From NCBI RefSeq assembly GCF_000801105.2, contig NC_079515.1, forward strand, positions 8,618,001-8,682,000: a stretch of 64,000 bases of DNA, in the 5' to 3' direction. The DNA is from Raphanus sativus. Taxonomy: Eukaryota > Streptophyta > Magnoliopsida > Brassicales > Brassicaceae. Below the pieces are notes generated by a model, which was given only the letters and a program-made list of their open reading frames with translations, was not told where the DNA came from and searched no databases. Made by a program: the position numbers and the translations under genes. Below are positions 30,975 to 42,946 of the stretch, piece by piece (the stretch's first letter is position 1; each line of letters begins with the position of its first letter).

Positions 30975-31294
30975 ATAGTTGCTTAGATTAAGAATGTATA
31001 GTTTAATTGTTTGTTTCAGACGCATGTAGGTAAATATTTTTGTCTCTTCTGTTCATATCCATAATTATATCACACTTAACTATTTAATAGAAAATTTTAT
31101 CACTTGTTTCTAAAAACAACGAATTAAATTCTTGTTCAAATACACAATAAATCCAAAAAGAAAGATTAATTGAAGTAAAAAGCGAAAAACATAAACTGCT
31201 GTTTCAGAGATATGTCATTGTTACAGCTAGAAAAAGAAGCCGACAGAAACGCACACTAAAGATATGACAAACAAAGAGAAGCTTTGAGGATTGG

Positions 31295-34200
31295 TTACTC
31301 ATCGCCTTGGCCATCTTCCTTCACCAGTTTGATCATGTCATCAATTCGCAGAATGGTAATGGCTGCCTCGGTTGCAAACTGGTCACAAGACAAAAGCTCG
31401 TTTAAGACAACTCGGTTTTATAATAAATCTGTTTGATGTGAAAAACTAAAGTCAAAAAGGCTTCACCTGAATAATTTTCACTTTGCTCATCGCTGGTTCG
31501 ATCACTCCAGCTTCCAAATTGTTACGGATGGTTCCATTAACAAGATCAAGTCCCATGCTGCATTTGCGTTTTCCCAATAAGCATAAAGCCAATGAGCTAA
31601 ACATTTTCAAGCGAGACCTCAAGAGGAGAAAGATATAGATAACAATATAGCTTGTTACCTTGAATAGTGCTTCTTATCAGCCTTGGTTTGTGCGGTGTGG
31701 TGGTATGCTCTCAGTTTAGCTACCAACTCGGTTGCATCCTTTGCAGCGTTTACTGCAAGCACCTACATGTGAATAAGGATGTGATAAGCATTGGACAATA
31801 AGACCATATTTAAAAGATCAGTTATATATATATGAAAAAGGATTTTAGGTCGCACCTTTGGTATAATCAATAGTGCATCTGCAAATTCAGCAATGGCCAA
31901 TTGTTCGCGAGAGCCCAAGGTTGTAGCCAGGTGCTCCAGATAGACAGACAACGCTGATTCAACTGCACCTCCACCAGCAACCACCTGTTTGACACGAAAC
32001 AGAGTGTTGCATAAAACCAGAAATGTGGTAATCGTCAGCAAATGAAACAAATGTCTCTTAACAGGTAGGAAAAGGATATTACCGTGTTGGACTCGAGGGT
32101 CCTCTTGACAATACATAAAGAATCGTGCAGTGCTCTCTCCATCTCATCAAGCATGTAGTCATTTGCACCTCTCAAGATCAAGGAGACCTAACAGACAAGA
32201 AACTTATGAAGTCATGACAAAGCTAGACTTAACTTTGGTAACTTTAAATAACTTGGGATAACTTTAAATAAAATATACGATGATATAGTAGTGTCAAGTC
32301 AACCATTAAGCATGAACTAGAGCAAAAAGCAAATGACATACCGCACTGCTCGTTTTGGTTCCCTTTATCAATACAACATCATCATCTGCGATTCTCTCCT
32401 CCACAACTTCTTCTGCAGTTCCAAGGTGTGCCGGATCAAATGTTTCTTCCCCCTCCATGTCAGCAAAAGTGGTGACCTGAAAGCAAAGAACAAGGATTTA
32501 GATATGATCTGAAGTTTCACAAACATATTTTAGTTTTTGTAAATTAGGTTCTAATGCTTTTAGTATTAAAAAGGAAGAATAACTGAGGAAGTACCAGGGT
32601 TGCTCCAGTTGCTTTGGCAACATGGCGCATGTCTTCTTTGCGGACACGCCTAACAGCAATAGCTCCAGCCTCTACAAAGTACTGAAATAAACGCAAACAA
32701 AGTGAGAACACAAGGATTTCAATACCTTTGATGAATAAACATAAAGGAAAGTAATACTCAAATACTTTGTAACTAAGTAATGGGTAAGGGTAGAGAAAAA
32801 AATCATTTGTCTTCAATCTTACTTTAAGTGCCATGTCGTCAATTCCCTTCGTGGTCAAAATGACATTGGCCCCAGCTTTAAGAAGTTTCTCTATCCGCTC
32901 TTTGGTCATGTCAGCTTCTCTGTAAAACAAAATATTCAGTAACATATTATTTGGAAAAAACTATATCTGAAAGATAGATAAAATAAGCAGTACAAGCGTA
33001 TAAAATAGCTACAAATCTTAGGCTTTATTTATCCCAACAGGATTAAAAGAGCAAACTGAACATATGTAGAAGAAAACACTAAGTACTCTGAATGTAAGGA
33101 AGACAGTGAAAATTACCTTTGACGGATTTTTTCAAGTTCTCGTGGATCGTTAACAACAACTTGGACACCCAGCTGCATTTTCGTCTTCTGAAGATTGAAG
33201 TCGAGGCAAGCAATCTTCGCTGGAGAAACTCGCAATGGCATCCCCTGGGCAGCACGGCCAGTGTTGAGTGCATATCCATTCAACAAATAGCTGTCTTTTG
33301 CACTTTGTCCGTGAGCTTTCAGAATATTAATCCCCTACAACGTAGTAAGCAGAAGTGTTTTAAAATTAAATTATCATCCTCACACCAGATGCTATGTTTA
33401 AAACTTTGAGAGAAGAGCATAAACAGACCTTGATAGGGTATTTAATCTCCCCCCGCTGATTTGTCATCTTAACTGACAGAACTGCATCCACAACCTTGAA
33501 AAGAAAAATATGATTATAACAGTTGAAAAATGCAATGATCAGAGTCGTATTGCAAGAAATTATCAACGATTTAGGAAATTTCATGACAGACTTATGTAGA
33601 ATAGAGTCTTCCAGATGAAACCGAAAGTAAACTAGTAATTACTAACACAATTTATAACCCAAATGGGTTTATAATAAAGCATGCAGTTCCACGTGATTGA
33701 CAAAGAATAAGAACTGGAAGCAATACCAAATTGGCAAAGAAGTCGCTGTCACCAGAGATTAGTTTGGAGGACATGCTGGTTTTAGCACAGTTTATCAATG
33801 GAGCTTTCCCAAGCTTTTCGACCTATAAAAGCAATAGAAGTAGTTAATTAACGGGCAGACACATGCAATACCAACACAAACTCATGTATAGAAGTTACCA
33901 ACATAAATTAAAGTTTCCTCACATGCTGTATACTAATTAAAAAAAAAATACAAAAATCAGAGCGCAAAATATAAACCATCACAACAGGACTAACCTTAGT
34001 GACCAATTTCTCTTCAATGTATTTGCAAGCTTCCCTCATCGCTAGCTGCCAACAGTAACACAGATTATGAACACAACGGAAACACTCGTGTAACACTACA
34101 TAAGAAAACCAAAGTCGCAGCCTACTCTGTATCCACTGATAATCGAGGTAGGGTGTATTTTGTTCCTGACAAGATCATTTGCCCTCTGCAGATACACGCG

Positions 34201-34886
34201 TAAGACCATTAATCATCAAGAAGCAGCAGTTACCATGTGACAAAACCATGGAAAACATGAATAAAAATAAAAATAAAAACCTTGAGCAACTCAGCAGCAA
34301 CAATAACAACAGATGTAGTCCCATCACCAACTTCTCTATCCTGGAGTTCAGCTAACTCAACGAGAACCTGTCACAACACACACAAAAAAGTAACTAATAA
34401 ATTCGTATATCAGAGATAAACGTAAGTAGGTTGTAAATCAAATTAGTCACCTTAGCAGCAGGGTGTTCGACCTCCAGCATCCTAAGGATGGTAGCACCGT
34501 CATTTGTAATGGTCACATCACCAATATCATCCACCAGCATCTGATTTATATATATATATATATAATGCAAATCAGAAAACCAATAAAATAAATCTCAAAG
34601 CAGTAGAGCCAAGAGTACACACCTTGTCGAGTCCCACAGGACCAAGCGAGGTTTTAACAATGTTTGAAACGGCTTGACAAGCCATCACTGCAGATATATA
34701 ATCAAATCCAATTCGAGTTTATATACTAACTAAATAAGAAGGAGAAAAAACCCTAGAGATCGAACACCGATGAGAATAGATTAGTAGAAAATGTGAGAGA
34801 AGAAGAAGAGTACCGTTCTGGGTACGAACATCTTGGCCGGATTGCCTTTCGCCGGAAATATCCGGATTTTGAGCGGAGATCGACAT
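31295..34886 (-). CDS. CCT1: T-complex protein 1 subunit alpha (CCT1), 17 exons
   Basis: The alpha subunit of the cytosolic group II chaperonin CCT/TRiC, which folds actin, tubulin and other clients using ATP. Exons 5' to 3': 34886-34814, 34687-34623, 34540-34451, 34367-34281, 34185-34126, 34045-33995, 33822-33727, 33494-33429, 33334-33117, 32919-32823, 32681-32595, 32476-32342, 32187-32083, 31984-31856, 31762-31659, 31557-31467, 31378-31295. All are GT-AG and in phase, giving 545 aa, the length expected for the plant protein. ATP-site motifs visible are NDGATIL (59 on), GDGTTSVV (90 on) and VVAGGGAVE (411 on). The C-terminus is KEDGQGDE, without a KDEL-like signal. It corresponds to At3g20050 (TCP-1). 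No damage is seen. It lies head to tail with UBC19, about 610 bases apart. Confidence 0.96.
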
Positions 34887-35093
34887 ATCAAGTTAAGCGA
34901 TGAACACAATAGATCAGAGATCTGAGCTCGCGAGGTGAGAGAGATTGTTCGCCTTCTTAAACAAAAGGAAAAAATGCTTCTGTGCTGGAGATGCGACAGT
35001 GAAGACTCCGGCGGGTTTTTATTCACTTTCCAAGGTTTCTTTCTCGAGTGTGTGCGGCCAGGGTATGAAACAAGCGACGTCGTTTTTATAACT

Positions 35094-35162
35094 TGGGCTG
35101 GAGATCTCGTATAAACTGAGGCCCATTTGCTTTACTAGGTCAATACATCTGCCTCTTGGGCC
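35094..35162 (-). promoter_or_regulatory. Three site II-type TGGGCY motifs upstream of CCT1
   Basis: TGGGCT at 35094-35099, GGCCCA at 35120-35125 and TGGGCC at 35157-35162 lie 208-276 bases upstream of the CCT1 start codon. Such clusters (site II elements, bound by TCP-family factors) are common in promoters of plant growth and housekeeping genes. The assignment is by motif and position only. Confidence 0.5.
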
Positions 35163-35292
35163 TTGAGGATATAGATTAAAGTTTTTGAGACATTTCCGCT
35201 ACATTTTTGAACTTCCATTGATTGGGGAAAAAAAGAGTTTTGATCTGGTTGCACGGAAGATATTACTGGTTTTGATTGCTAAGACTGGCACG

Positions 35293-35516
35293 AATTGAGA
35301 TTACAAAGTTTAATAAAAAAAAGTAGCATGATCTTTTGAATGCAGTGACACTCTTGCATCCAAGTTACAAGAGGCTTTTCAGAATCATGCGTTTAGAGGT
35401 TTGTAATTGAGATTACAAAGTTTAATAAAAAAAAGTAGCATGATCTTTTGAATGCAGTGACACTCTTGCATCCAAGTTACAAGAGGCTTTTCAGAATCAT
35501 GCGTTTAGAGGTTTGT
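35293..35516. repeat. 112-base tandem duplication of the UBC19 3' end
   Basis: Two units, about 35293-35404 and 35405-35516, are essentially identical over 112 bases. The right unit contains the UBC19 stop codon (35497-35499), its last codons and the 3' UTR start. The left unit repeats all of this just downstream of the gene. The near-identity suggests either a recent event or an assembly slip. Confidence 0.9.
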
Positions 35517-37005
35517 AGAGCTTCTCCACCATCTTCCTATACTCTGTACATCAGCAAACCAAATTTAAAAAAAAAAAAAACAGACATGAGAAGTACATTC
35601 ACTATTGAATTTTTTTTAAAGTGGAGAAAACCAGAGATATGTTTATTATGACTGCAAATTACCTTCTTGGTTGCTCCAAAGCTGAGCTGCTTGGTTGTTC
35701 AATGGTGAGCTGATGTTCGGTTCTGATGAATCAAAACAACTAAACAAATCAGATATTGATCAAAACCAATTAAGAAAAGTAAGTGGTAGATTATATCAGG
35801 CCATAGGTGTTACCTCCAAGAAGGCTTTGAATCGAGAGTAATATCGTCCTCACATCATAGGCGGATGACCATTTATCCTACGAACAATGTGAAAACAGTT
35901 TTTCTTAAAGCTCCGTGAGATTGAGATTAACCACTACCACACAAAGTAGAAGAAGTAGGAGCAAAATGAATCTGTTTTGTACCTGAAGAATGTCCAAGCA
36001 AATATTGCCATAGAGATCGACATTAGGATGGAAGCAGCAAGTCTCAAACTTGATCTTGGGAGGTTTGAAAGGATAATCGTTGGAGAAAGCGAGTGAGAGT
36101 CTGTACTCAGTTCCTTCAAACACAGTATCTTTGCTTCCTGTGATAGTTCCTTTCCAGCAGAATATGTTGTCTTCCTCTGGGAAAGCCGATATCCCCGGAT
36201 CACCTCCCATCTGAAAAAAAAACAAACATCAAAATCAAAAGACCAGGTTCAGTTTTGACTCTTCACGTAGAAAAGCAAAGGGAAGGGATGGATGGATGGA
36301 TGGATAGGTTACCATTAAACCCATTAGTTCAGATTGCAACCTGCGTATTAAGGGAAGCACAATGGATTAGGAAAAAAATCGTGAATTTGCTTAACCAAGA
36401 TAAGCCATGCTTTATTAGTTCTCACTCTAATCTGTCTCAAATCTATTATCTCTTATCCCGTTTCTTCAGCGACAGATAAGCCATGCTACTTATCAGAACA
36501 GTATATAAAAGAACTGAGATCTGATTCAGAACCAATCAGCAGGAGGAAGAAACCATAGTGAAATGTGATACGTATAAAATTTAATGAATCGTTTCTCTCA
36601 GAGGCATTCTAGCGAACAGTTGGTAGACAAACAAGGATAAAATCCACAAGGGAACAAGAGAAGTCACAATCAGTTTTTTGGATTCACCGACTATCTAAAA
36701 AGATAATCTAGAAGCATATGTACGACCCACAAGAGATGGATATGGTTGGAGTCAATTGCTAATCTAAAACATGAAACTCCATAAACAAAAAGAATTAATC
36801 AAATCGAAGCCAACAACGGAGATACAACGAAATTCCCTTTTTAATCGGAGGCGAGATATGCCAAGATCGGAAGAAAAGGGAAGAACCTTTTGAGAACGGA
36901 TTGGCTATCGACGGTCTTAGTCGGAGGAGCAGGATGCTTCGATCCGGTGGCTGCCGGCGTTGTCTCCGCCGGAGTATTTCCTTGGTACCCATTCACCGCC
37001 GCCAT
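35497..37005 (-). CDS. UBC19: Ubiquitin-conjugating enzyme E2 19 (E2-C/UBCH10 type), 6 exons
   Basis: An E2 enzyme of the E2-C class, which works with the anaphase-promoting complex to ubiquitinate cyclins. Exons 5' to 3': 37005-36887, 36340-36313, 36210-35983, 35877-35814, 35722-35663, 35543-35497; all GT-AG and in phase, giving 181 aa. The Thr/Ala-rich N-terminal extension (NTPAETTPAATGSK) is typical of E2-C. The UBC fold carries the HPNVDLYGNICLDIL motif with the catalytic Cys at about residue 120. The second exon is only 28 bases. The start is the first ATG in frame with the conserved MAAVNGYQGN. Corresponds to At3g20060. Expression is expected in dividing cells. A (GA)n run lies in the 5' UTR or promoter. 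The 3' end is duplicated in tandem. Confidence 0.95.
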
Positions 37006-37160
37006 CCCCTTTTTTCTGGCTTGACAGACCAGGAACGCGAAAATCGAAAATTTATGAAATTGAAATGGTTTGGATCTAAGGAGAAACAGATTCACGAATG
37101 ATCCAAGTAAAAGAGAGAGAGATCAGAAAGAGCCTTCTTTTACTTTTTCTTTTCTTTCTC

Positions 37161-37162
<2 letters not shown>

Positions 37163-37193
<31 letters not shown>
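37163..37193 (-). repeat. (GA)n / (CT)n microsatellite upstream of UBC19
   Basis: About 31 bases of uninterrupted GA on +, hence (CT)n on the coding strand, 158-188 bases upstream of the UBC19 ATG. CT-rich 5' leaders are common in plants. A TATA-like TTTTATAAC on the minus strand lies just beyond it (about 37200-37208), so the (CT)n would fall at or just after the transcription start. Confidence 0.8.
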
Positions 37194-37195
<2 letters not shown>

Positions 37196-37338
37196 TGGGT
37201 TATAAAACGTGTGCTATAGAAGAAACGATGCGAAAGAAATAGCCCAATAAGAAATAATTTTTTTTATTCTTTTCGGAAATGTTGAAAAGAGCGGTTCTTT
37301 GATGCATTTGAAATAAAATTCACCTAACTTATATGTAA

Positions 37339-37982
37339 CTAGATTTTGACCCGCGCTTTGGAAGCGCGGAATATTTTACGATGAAAAATTTCACTAATAA
37401 CTTAACAAATATTTTGGTAATTTTTAAAGAGTGTATATTTAAAATATTTTTGTATTTAAATCAGTGTTTCTAAATTCAACCCGATTGTAATTATACCGGT
37501 TAATCCGGAGATCTGACAATTCAATTTAGGTTTTTAAAATATTCATATTAAAAAAAATCACTAAAACCCGAGACTAACCGATTGAACTGATGGATGACCG
37601 ATATGTAATCTAATTGGATTTAAATTGTAATAGTTTCATATTTTGTAGTCTTATAATCCAAATTTTAAAGTTCATTATTTTGCAATTTATGAAATTATAA
37701 CGTTTCTACAAAATTTTAAAGAGAAAATGATAGATATAAAATAACTAAGATTAATTATTGTATTGTTTGGAAACATTGATAGTAGTATAAAAATATATTG
37801 TTTGGAAACATTGATAGTAGTATAAAGAAATAAATATATTGTTTGGAAACATGGATAGTAGTATAAAGAAAAGAATATTAGTGATTTAATGTAGGTTTAA
37901 CTATAAAGTATAAATGTGTATTTAATTTAAAAACTTACAAAATAAATGTTAGGTCCAACACAATGTTTCTGTTTTAATAAGA
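37339..37982 (-). mobile_element. Complete non-autonomous Helitron, 644 bp
   Basis: Both ends are visible. The minus-strand 5' end is TCTTATTAAAACAGAAAC at 37982, preceded by A. The 3' end is CTAG at 37339-37342, followed by T. A perfect hairpin CCGCGCT-TTGGA-AGCGCGG (37351-37369) lies 8 bases inside that CTAG. This satisfies the TC...CTRR, hairpin and A/T insertion rules for Helitrons. The inside is AT-rich, has no coding sequence and contains a three-copy ~45-base minisatellite. Confidence 0.8.
37761..37872 (-). repeat. Three-copy ~45-base minisatellite inside a Helitron
   Basis: TATTGTTTGGAAACATTGAT plus AGTAGTATAAA recurs three times with near identity, the third with GGATAG for TGATAG. 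Located within the Helitron 37339-37982. Confidence 0.85.
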
Positions 37983-38954
37983 TAGATGTAACGGATACTT
38001 GCTTTCTACAATCTTATATAATATTTTTTTCTATAAGGAAAAAATGTCATATGTCCTCATAAAAATTATGGTGGGCCATAATCTATTTTAAAGTCTTATT
38101 CATTAATGTGATGCAATATTCACATAGAAGTCCAGTTAATCATCTACAAAATCCAATTCGTTTAATCAGTTACTTCAAGTAACTTGCTTGTTACCATTCA
38201 CTGTCTTACACCAAATAAAGAATACAACTCCTCTGCAAATCCAGCATCGTCATGTCTCTAGCCAGCATTCAATCGATGTAGTTAATAATCTTATTCACAT
38301 CACTTAAACCACTACAACTCATTCAACACCCCTTCCCTTCTTCATGGTTATAGAAGAAATCTTCTCCTATAAATAAGAATGTCACCTTTGATTGATCTCA
38401 ACACTCATCAATCCGATGGGAAAGTGTTGGGTTTATCAAGGAATATAAACGTGTCTTTGATCGGGTAAATCTTTGTTCCTTATTCTTTTTGATTGGTTCA
38501 TACTTCCTTTTTGTAAAGACTTATTTTGGTCATAATAAAAATGATTAATATATGATATTAAATATTGTATTTGAATCCAATAGATTATAACAAGTATATA
38601 GCGAACAAAAATGTCGCTTATGGTTTATACTTCCCAACATGTTTTATGGATTATTTATGTTTTGATGTGATTGGCTAGCTTGCACTGAACATATCCCTGC
38701 AAGGACTTGCACACTCAAAATAGATGAAGAAAGCATTTGCAAAATGTTCTTAGATATGTTCTTGTAGGTTTTTTCATTATTAAACAAAACAAAATAATAG
38801 AACGTGAAGAAAGAGAATGTAATGGTGTTCTAGCTTTTGAAACAATTTTATTATTTTAAGAGCAGTAATAGACATTTGTCAACTCTTAGTTAATCTAAAA
38901 TTTAGTTCAAGATTAAAATAAGAGATTTCAAGTATATTACACTATTAATACTAA
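37983..38954. other. Intergenic DNA, no gene recognised
   Basis: A moderately AT-rich stretch without a convincing open frame. A short polypyrimidine-rich, less AT-rich portion (38180-38420) includes a TATAAATAAG-like string but no following coding sequence. Confidence 0.5.
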
Positions 38955-38964
38955 TATTTTTGTT

Positions 38965-39643
38965 GGAAAATTCCATAAAAATACCCGAACTAAATTTTGT
39001 TAAGTTTTTTAATATCCAAACTTTTTTATTACCCAGTTTAATACCCCAACTAGTTATTTTGCTCATTTTAATACTCAAACTTTTAACATTGTACCCACTT
39101 GAATACCCAAACTTTATTTATTTAAATAAAAATACTAATAAGTTTCAAACCAAACTTAATAAAATCTCAAAAATCTAAGGAAAAAATATTAAAAATTCTA
39201 GTTTTATTTTAAGATTTAGAAAGTAGGTAGAAAACCATGGAAAATTTATTTTTTAAAAAATAAATGAATTTGAACGATAAAAATAATTTTCGTTTATTAT
39301 TTCAGAAAACAAACTAAATACAATATTTAAAACTTAGAAATTTTATTACAAAAATTTAATATTTCACACTATTTAGTTATTTTTATTTCTCAAACACCAA
39401 AAAATTTAGAATTTTCTGAGTTTATTTTGTAAATTTTAAAGATTTTTAAAAATTTTATTTGAAACTTATTAGTATTTTTATTAAAATAAATAAAGTTCGG
39501 ATATTAAAGTGGGCACAGTTTTAAAAGTTTAGATATTAAAATGGGCAAAATAATTAATTGGGGTATTAAACTGTATAATGAAAAAATTTGGATATTAAAA
39601 AGCTTAACAAAATTTAGTTCGGATATTTTTATAGAATTTTTCC
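38965..39643. mobile_element. MULE-like inverted-repeat element, 679 bp
   Basis: It begins GGAAAATTCCATAAAAATAC and ends with the inverted counterpart GTTCGGATATTTTTATAGAA-TTTTTCC. The inverted arms extend roughly 180 bases (AACTAAATTTTGTTAAG against CTTAACAAAATTTAGTT, and so on). A perfect 10-base direct repeat, TATTTTTGTT, flanks it at 38955-38964 and 39644-39653. Long terminal inverted repeats with a 9-10 base duplication fit Mutator-like elements. No transposase is encoded. A relative lies at 55323-55989. Confidence 0.8.
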
Positions 39644-39712
39644 TATTTTTGTTTAAGAACCGTTAAGTGTTCTCATGGATAATCAAGATCTAGGAGCACT
39701 TGTTACTCGAAG

Positions 39713-40693
39713 GAAGATGGTGAGGCAGAGAGAGAAGGGGTCTAGTTATCGAGTCATTTGCCTTGTTTAAGAAGATTTTCTTGGCAACATTGCTTCACAA
39801 GCCGCTCAAGAAGTTCAGAATCTCACTGTTCAAGAAGGATATAATGTGTGTTTCCGAGATTTGACGAGTTGCTTGAGAGGGTTCTACTGAAACATGGAGA
39901 AAAGAAGCCGAGTGAGCATCAAACTGAGATGAAAAGGCCGAGTATAAAATCACTAGGAACCATATTAAGAATTTTTCATTGCAAGTGTTCTTCCCCTCAT
40001 TAAGAATTCAAAGTCATTATCTTGACTAAGAAGTGTTTTTTGTTAAACAAATGCAGGAATTTTTCATTTCAGGCACTGATAGTATGGGACAAACTACACA
40101 GTGGGCAACGGTTGAGCTGATGAACAAGAACAACCCCAACATTCTTGAGAGACTGAGAAAAGAAATTGAATCAGTTGTAGTGAAAACAAGTTTGATTCAA
40201 GAACAGATTTACCAAGCCTCCCTTATCTGCAAGCAATGGTCAAAGAAGTGCTTAGACTGCACCCACCAGCTCCACTCTTTGCAAGGACCTCAAGAGAGGA
40301 GTGTAGAATCAGAGGCTGCTACATATTGGAGAACACAACACTCTTAGTTAATGGTTACGCTGTGATGAGACATCCTGATTCCTTGGAAGATCCTAATGAG
40401 GTTAAGCCAGAAAGGTTTCTAGCTTCTTTAGGAACTGGGGAAGAGGATGATAGAAGAGAGCAAGCACACAAGTACATTCCTTTTGGGAGCGGAAGGAGAG
40501 GCTGTCCTGGAGCAAATCTAGCATACATCTTTGTAGGAACTGCAGTTGGGATGACGGTCCAATATTTTGACTGGAAAATCAAAGGGGTGAGGTTAAATTG
40601 GAAGAGGCTGCTGGAGAACTGAACCTGACTTTGGCTCATCCCCTTAAGTGCACTCCTGTAGCTCGAAACATAAAACCCTTTGGCTTCAAATAA
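39713..40693 (+). pseudogene. CYP705A-family cytochrome P450 pseudogene, 5'-truncated
   Basis: Similarity to the CYP705A genes at 50383-58391 starts abruptly at about 39713 (GAAGATGGTGAGGCAGAGAG), so roughly the first 190 codons, including the membrane anchor, are missing. The remainder of exon 1 (to about 39985) has stops and small indels. Exon 2 (acceptor AG at 40055-40056, coding 40057-40693) retains a GTDS I-helix, the K-helix KEVLR, PERF and the haem loop FGSGRRGCPGANLA. It has one-base deletions near 40202 and 40590. It cannot make a functional enzyme. It lies between UBC19 and TTN9, only 60 bases from the MULE-like element's right flank, whereas the rest of the cluster is on the other side of TTN9. 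Confidence 0.9.
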
Positions 40694-41203
40694 CCTGCAA
40701 ATGGTACCTAGTTCGCAGGGGTTCTTGATGATGGGTTAGAGTAACAAGGAAGCCTCGGCTTTCAGATCTTATGTTCATCTTTTTTCAGAGACCTTTTGAG
40801 TAGAAATAGTATTGGAGCAAGAAATGTTTTGTGTATTTACATGTTTGACTGGATTAGATAATTTGTTTTGTAACAACTGATTAATTAAGTAGCGTTGTTG
40901 CTCTCAATGTACCTTTTCTGTACATACTGGCTTTTAAAGTGTTGAATCACACAAATGCACATTAAGATCAAAAAGTAAAGGGAACTTACAAGAGAGAAAA
41001 GGACAATTAAACATCTTGACACATTGAAAAGGATTACAATTAAGTCTTCATAACCAACGGCAAAGCTAAAAAGAGGGATACAAACATTTCTATAGACACA
41101 AGTAACTTCCCTACCCCTTTTTGACCTACTGATAAACACCAAACTAAGAAGAAGCCATTTAAAGATGATGGCCGAAGTTAAGGGAGGCAGATGTAGATAC
41201 CGA

Positions 41204-42717
41204 TCAATCCCGGGGCTTAATGACCCGAGAGACTCTTTCGAAGAAGACAGGAATCATACTCGTGCTAAACTTGATAACATCTCTCATCCATTCAGGCACA
41301 ACTCTTTGAAACGTCCCCAATGACTCAACCTTGTAGAGCAGCTCATCTTCTTCTTCTTCTTCACCAGTTGAGTTATTTACCCAAGTCAAGGTGAATGACA
41401 ATCCTGCCATAGTCAAAACGCCAAGAGAGAACGATTCAAAAACTGTTGGAAGGTTCATTTTTAGAACTCAAGTAAATGAATTGACAGAAATTACCGCTTG
41501 ACGGATGGGAGGCAACAATGCAGTCTCGTCCGCCGTCATTATTAGTCGACAGTTTCATTCCTATCAAGTGCTCGCCCAGAGCTTGATATGGACAACGAGC
41601 AGAGTTGCTTGATCCACAGCTTTGGGGTTGAGAAACCAAGAGAGTTTCCTTGGAAACAAGAACAAGAAAAAAAGTAAAAGTTAGCAAAAGAAATTTGATG
41701 ATTCAGCTTAGAATTGGAAACCGATGCAAGGCAAAATTTGTTAATACCGTAGTTGATTCACGAGGTATGGTAATGTGAGGTGGTGATACCACGATATCCT
41801 CTGTCAGCCTGCTACGTCTCCTCGAGCTCCTCGTGGGTGATACCGTGTCTGTTTCCACCATACTATCATCTGACTGCCTTGTACGTTTCCTCATGCTCCT
41901 CGTTGTAACTTGAGGAGATTCAGGAGTCTTTCGTTTTGTTCCACTTTGATCTTTGTGGTTGTGAGGAGGAACTCCCTCTGAGATAAGCTCTTTAAGTTTC
42001 TCAACTTGGTAGGAAAGTGCCTTGTCTGTCAAAGAAAAAAAAAAGGGTATGCTCAGTTAGGAGAAAACAAGAAAGGGTCGAGAAGAACAGAACAGTCTCG
42101 TCAAAATCTTACTCTTTAGTTCTTCTTCCAAAAGACGCTTTTGAAGCTCAAGACGCTCCTCGTCCCTGGTGGATCTGTGGACCAAAGAAGACACCCATTT
42201 GATTTTACATTATATCCAGGGTGAAGAAGATTAACAGAGTCAGTGATGATAAGTGTTACATGCCTGATTTCAGTGTTCTCATCCCTCAAATTCTGGTTTT
42301 CGCTTCTCAAATGCTGCGTCAACGCCTCTGAGGCTACAAAAGAGCAAAACAGAGAGAAGGACAGACTAAGAACAATCTTTCAAAACAAGGCCTCGGAGTG
42401 GAGGCATTGATGCTCTCTACTGTCTTAACAAATTAGCAAATCTAAACCCTAACGAGAGAGAAGCAAGCGAAGAGAGTGTTGAAGTCAAAGGAAGAGACTT
42501 TCGAAGAAGAATGGTACCTTTAACAAAGTTAAGGAACTTCTCTTCTTGTTCCCTATTGATCTCATCCAGTTCCGAAAACTTCCTCGTCTGAGGACGAAAA
42601 CAACAAATCGAATTGAGAGTTTTGTAAACTTCGAAATCCCTAGAAATTAAAAATGAGGGAAATTAAAACCTTGAGGGTGGTGTATTTGTCGTAGAGCTTG
42701 GCGTAGAGAGCTTCCAT
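41204..42717 (-). CDS. TTN9: TITAN9-like protein, 7 exons
   Basis: TITAN9 is a plant protein required for normal endosperm and seed development in Arabidopsis; its molecular role is not known. Exons 5' to 3': 42717-42670, 42587-42518, 42333-42264, 42174-42113, 42025-41748, 41648-41495, 41403-41204, giving 293 aa. The N-terminal ~110 residues are charged and heptad-like (EINREQEEKFLNFVK, RDEERLELQKRLLEEEL), predicting a coiled coil. The middle is Ser/Arg-rich with nuclear-localisation-like clusters (RSMRKRTR, RSSRRRSR). The C-terminus has an acidic run GEEEEEDE and a conserved LSFTLTWV segment. All introns are GT-AG except intron 3, where the donor must be GC (AG|GCATGT) to keep frame. Corresponds to At3g20070. 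Confidence 0.88.
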
Positions 42718-42946
42718 CTCCTACTGAAGAAAAAAAAAATCAAGAAATTAACAATTTGGGGGAAATAGCGACCCGAAGAAGACGAAGCAATATCCAAGGA
42801 AGAGAGAGAGAGAGCTTACATTTTTACGAGCAGCAGCAACAGCACCCGATTTGATTGTGAGGGACAGACGACGAGAATAAAATGGATTCAAAATTTTCCA
42901 GAGTGACCGCTTTTTTTTTTGTCAACCGAGAGTGACATCTTGAAAC

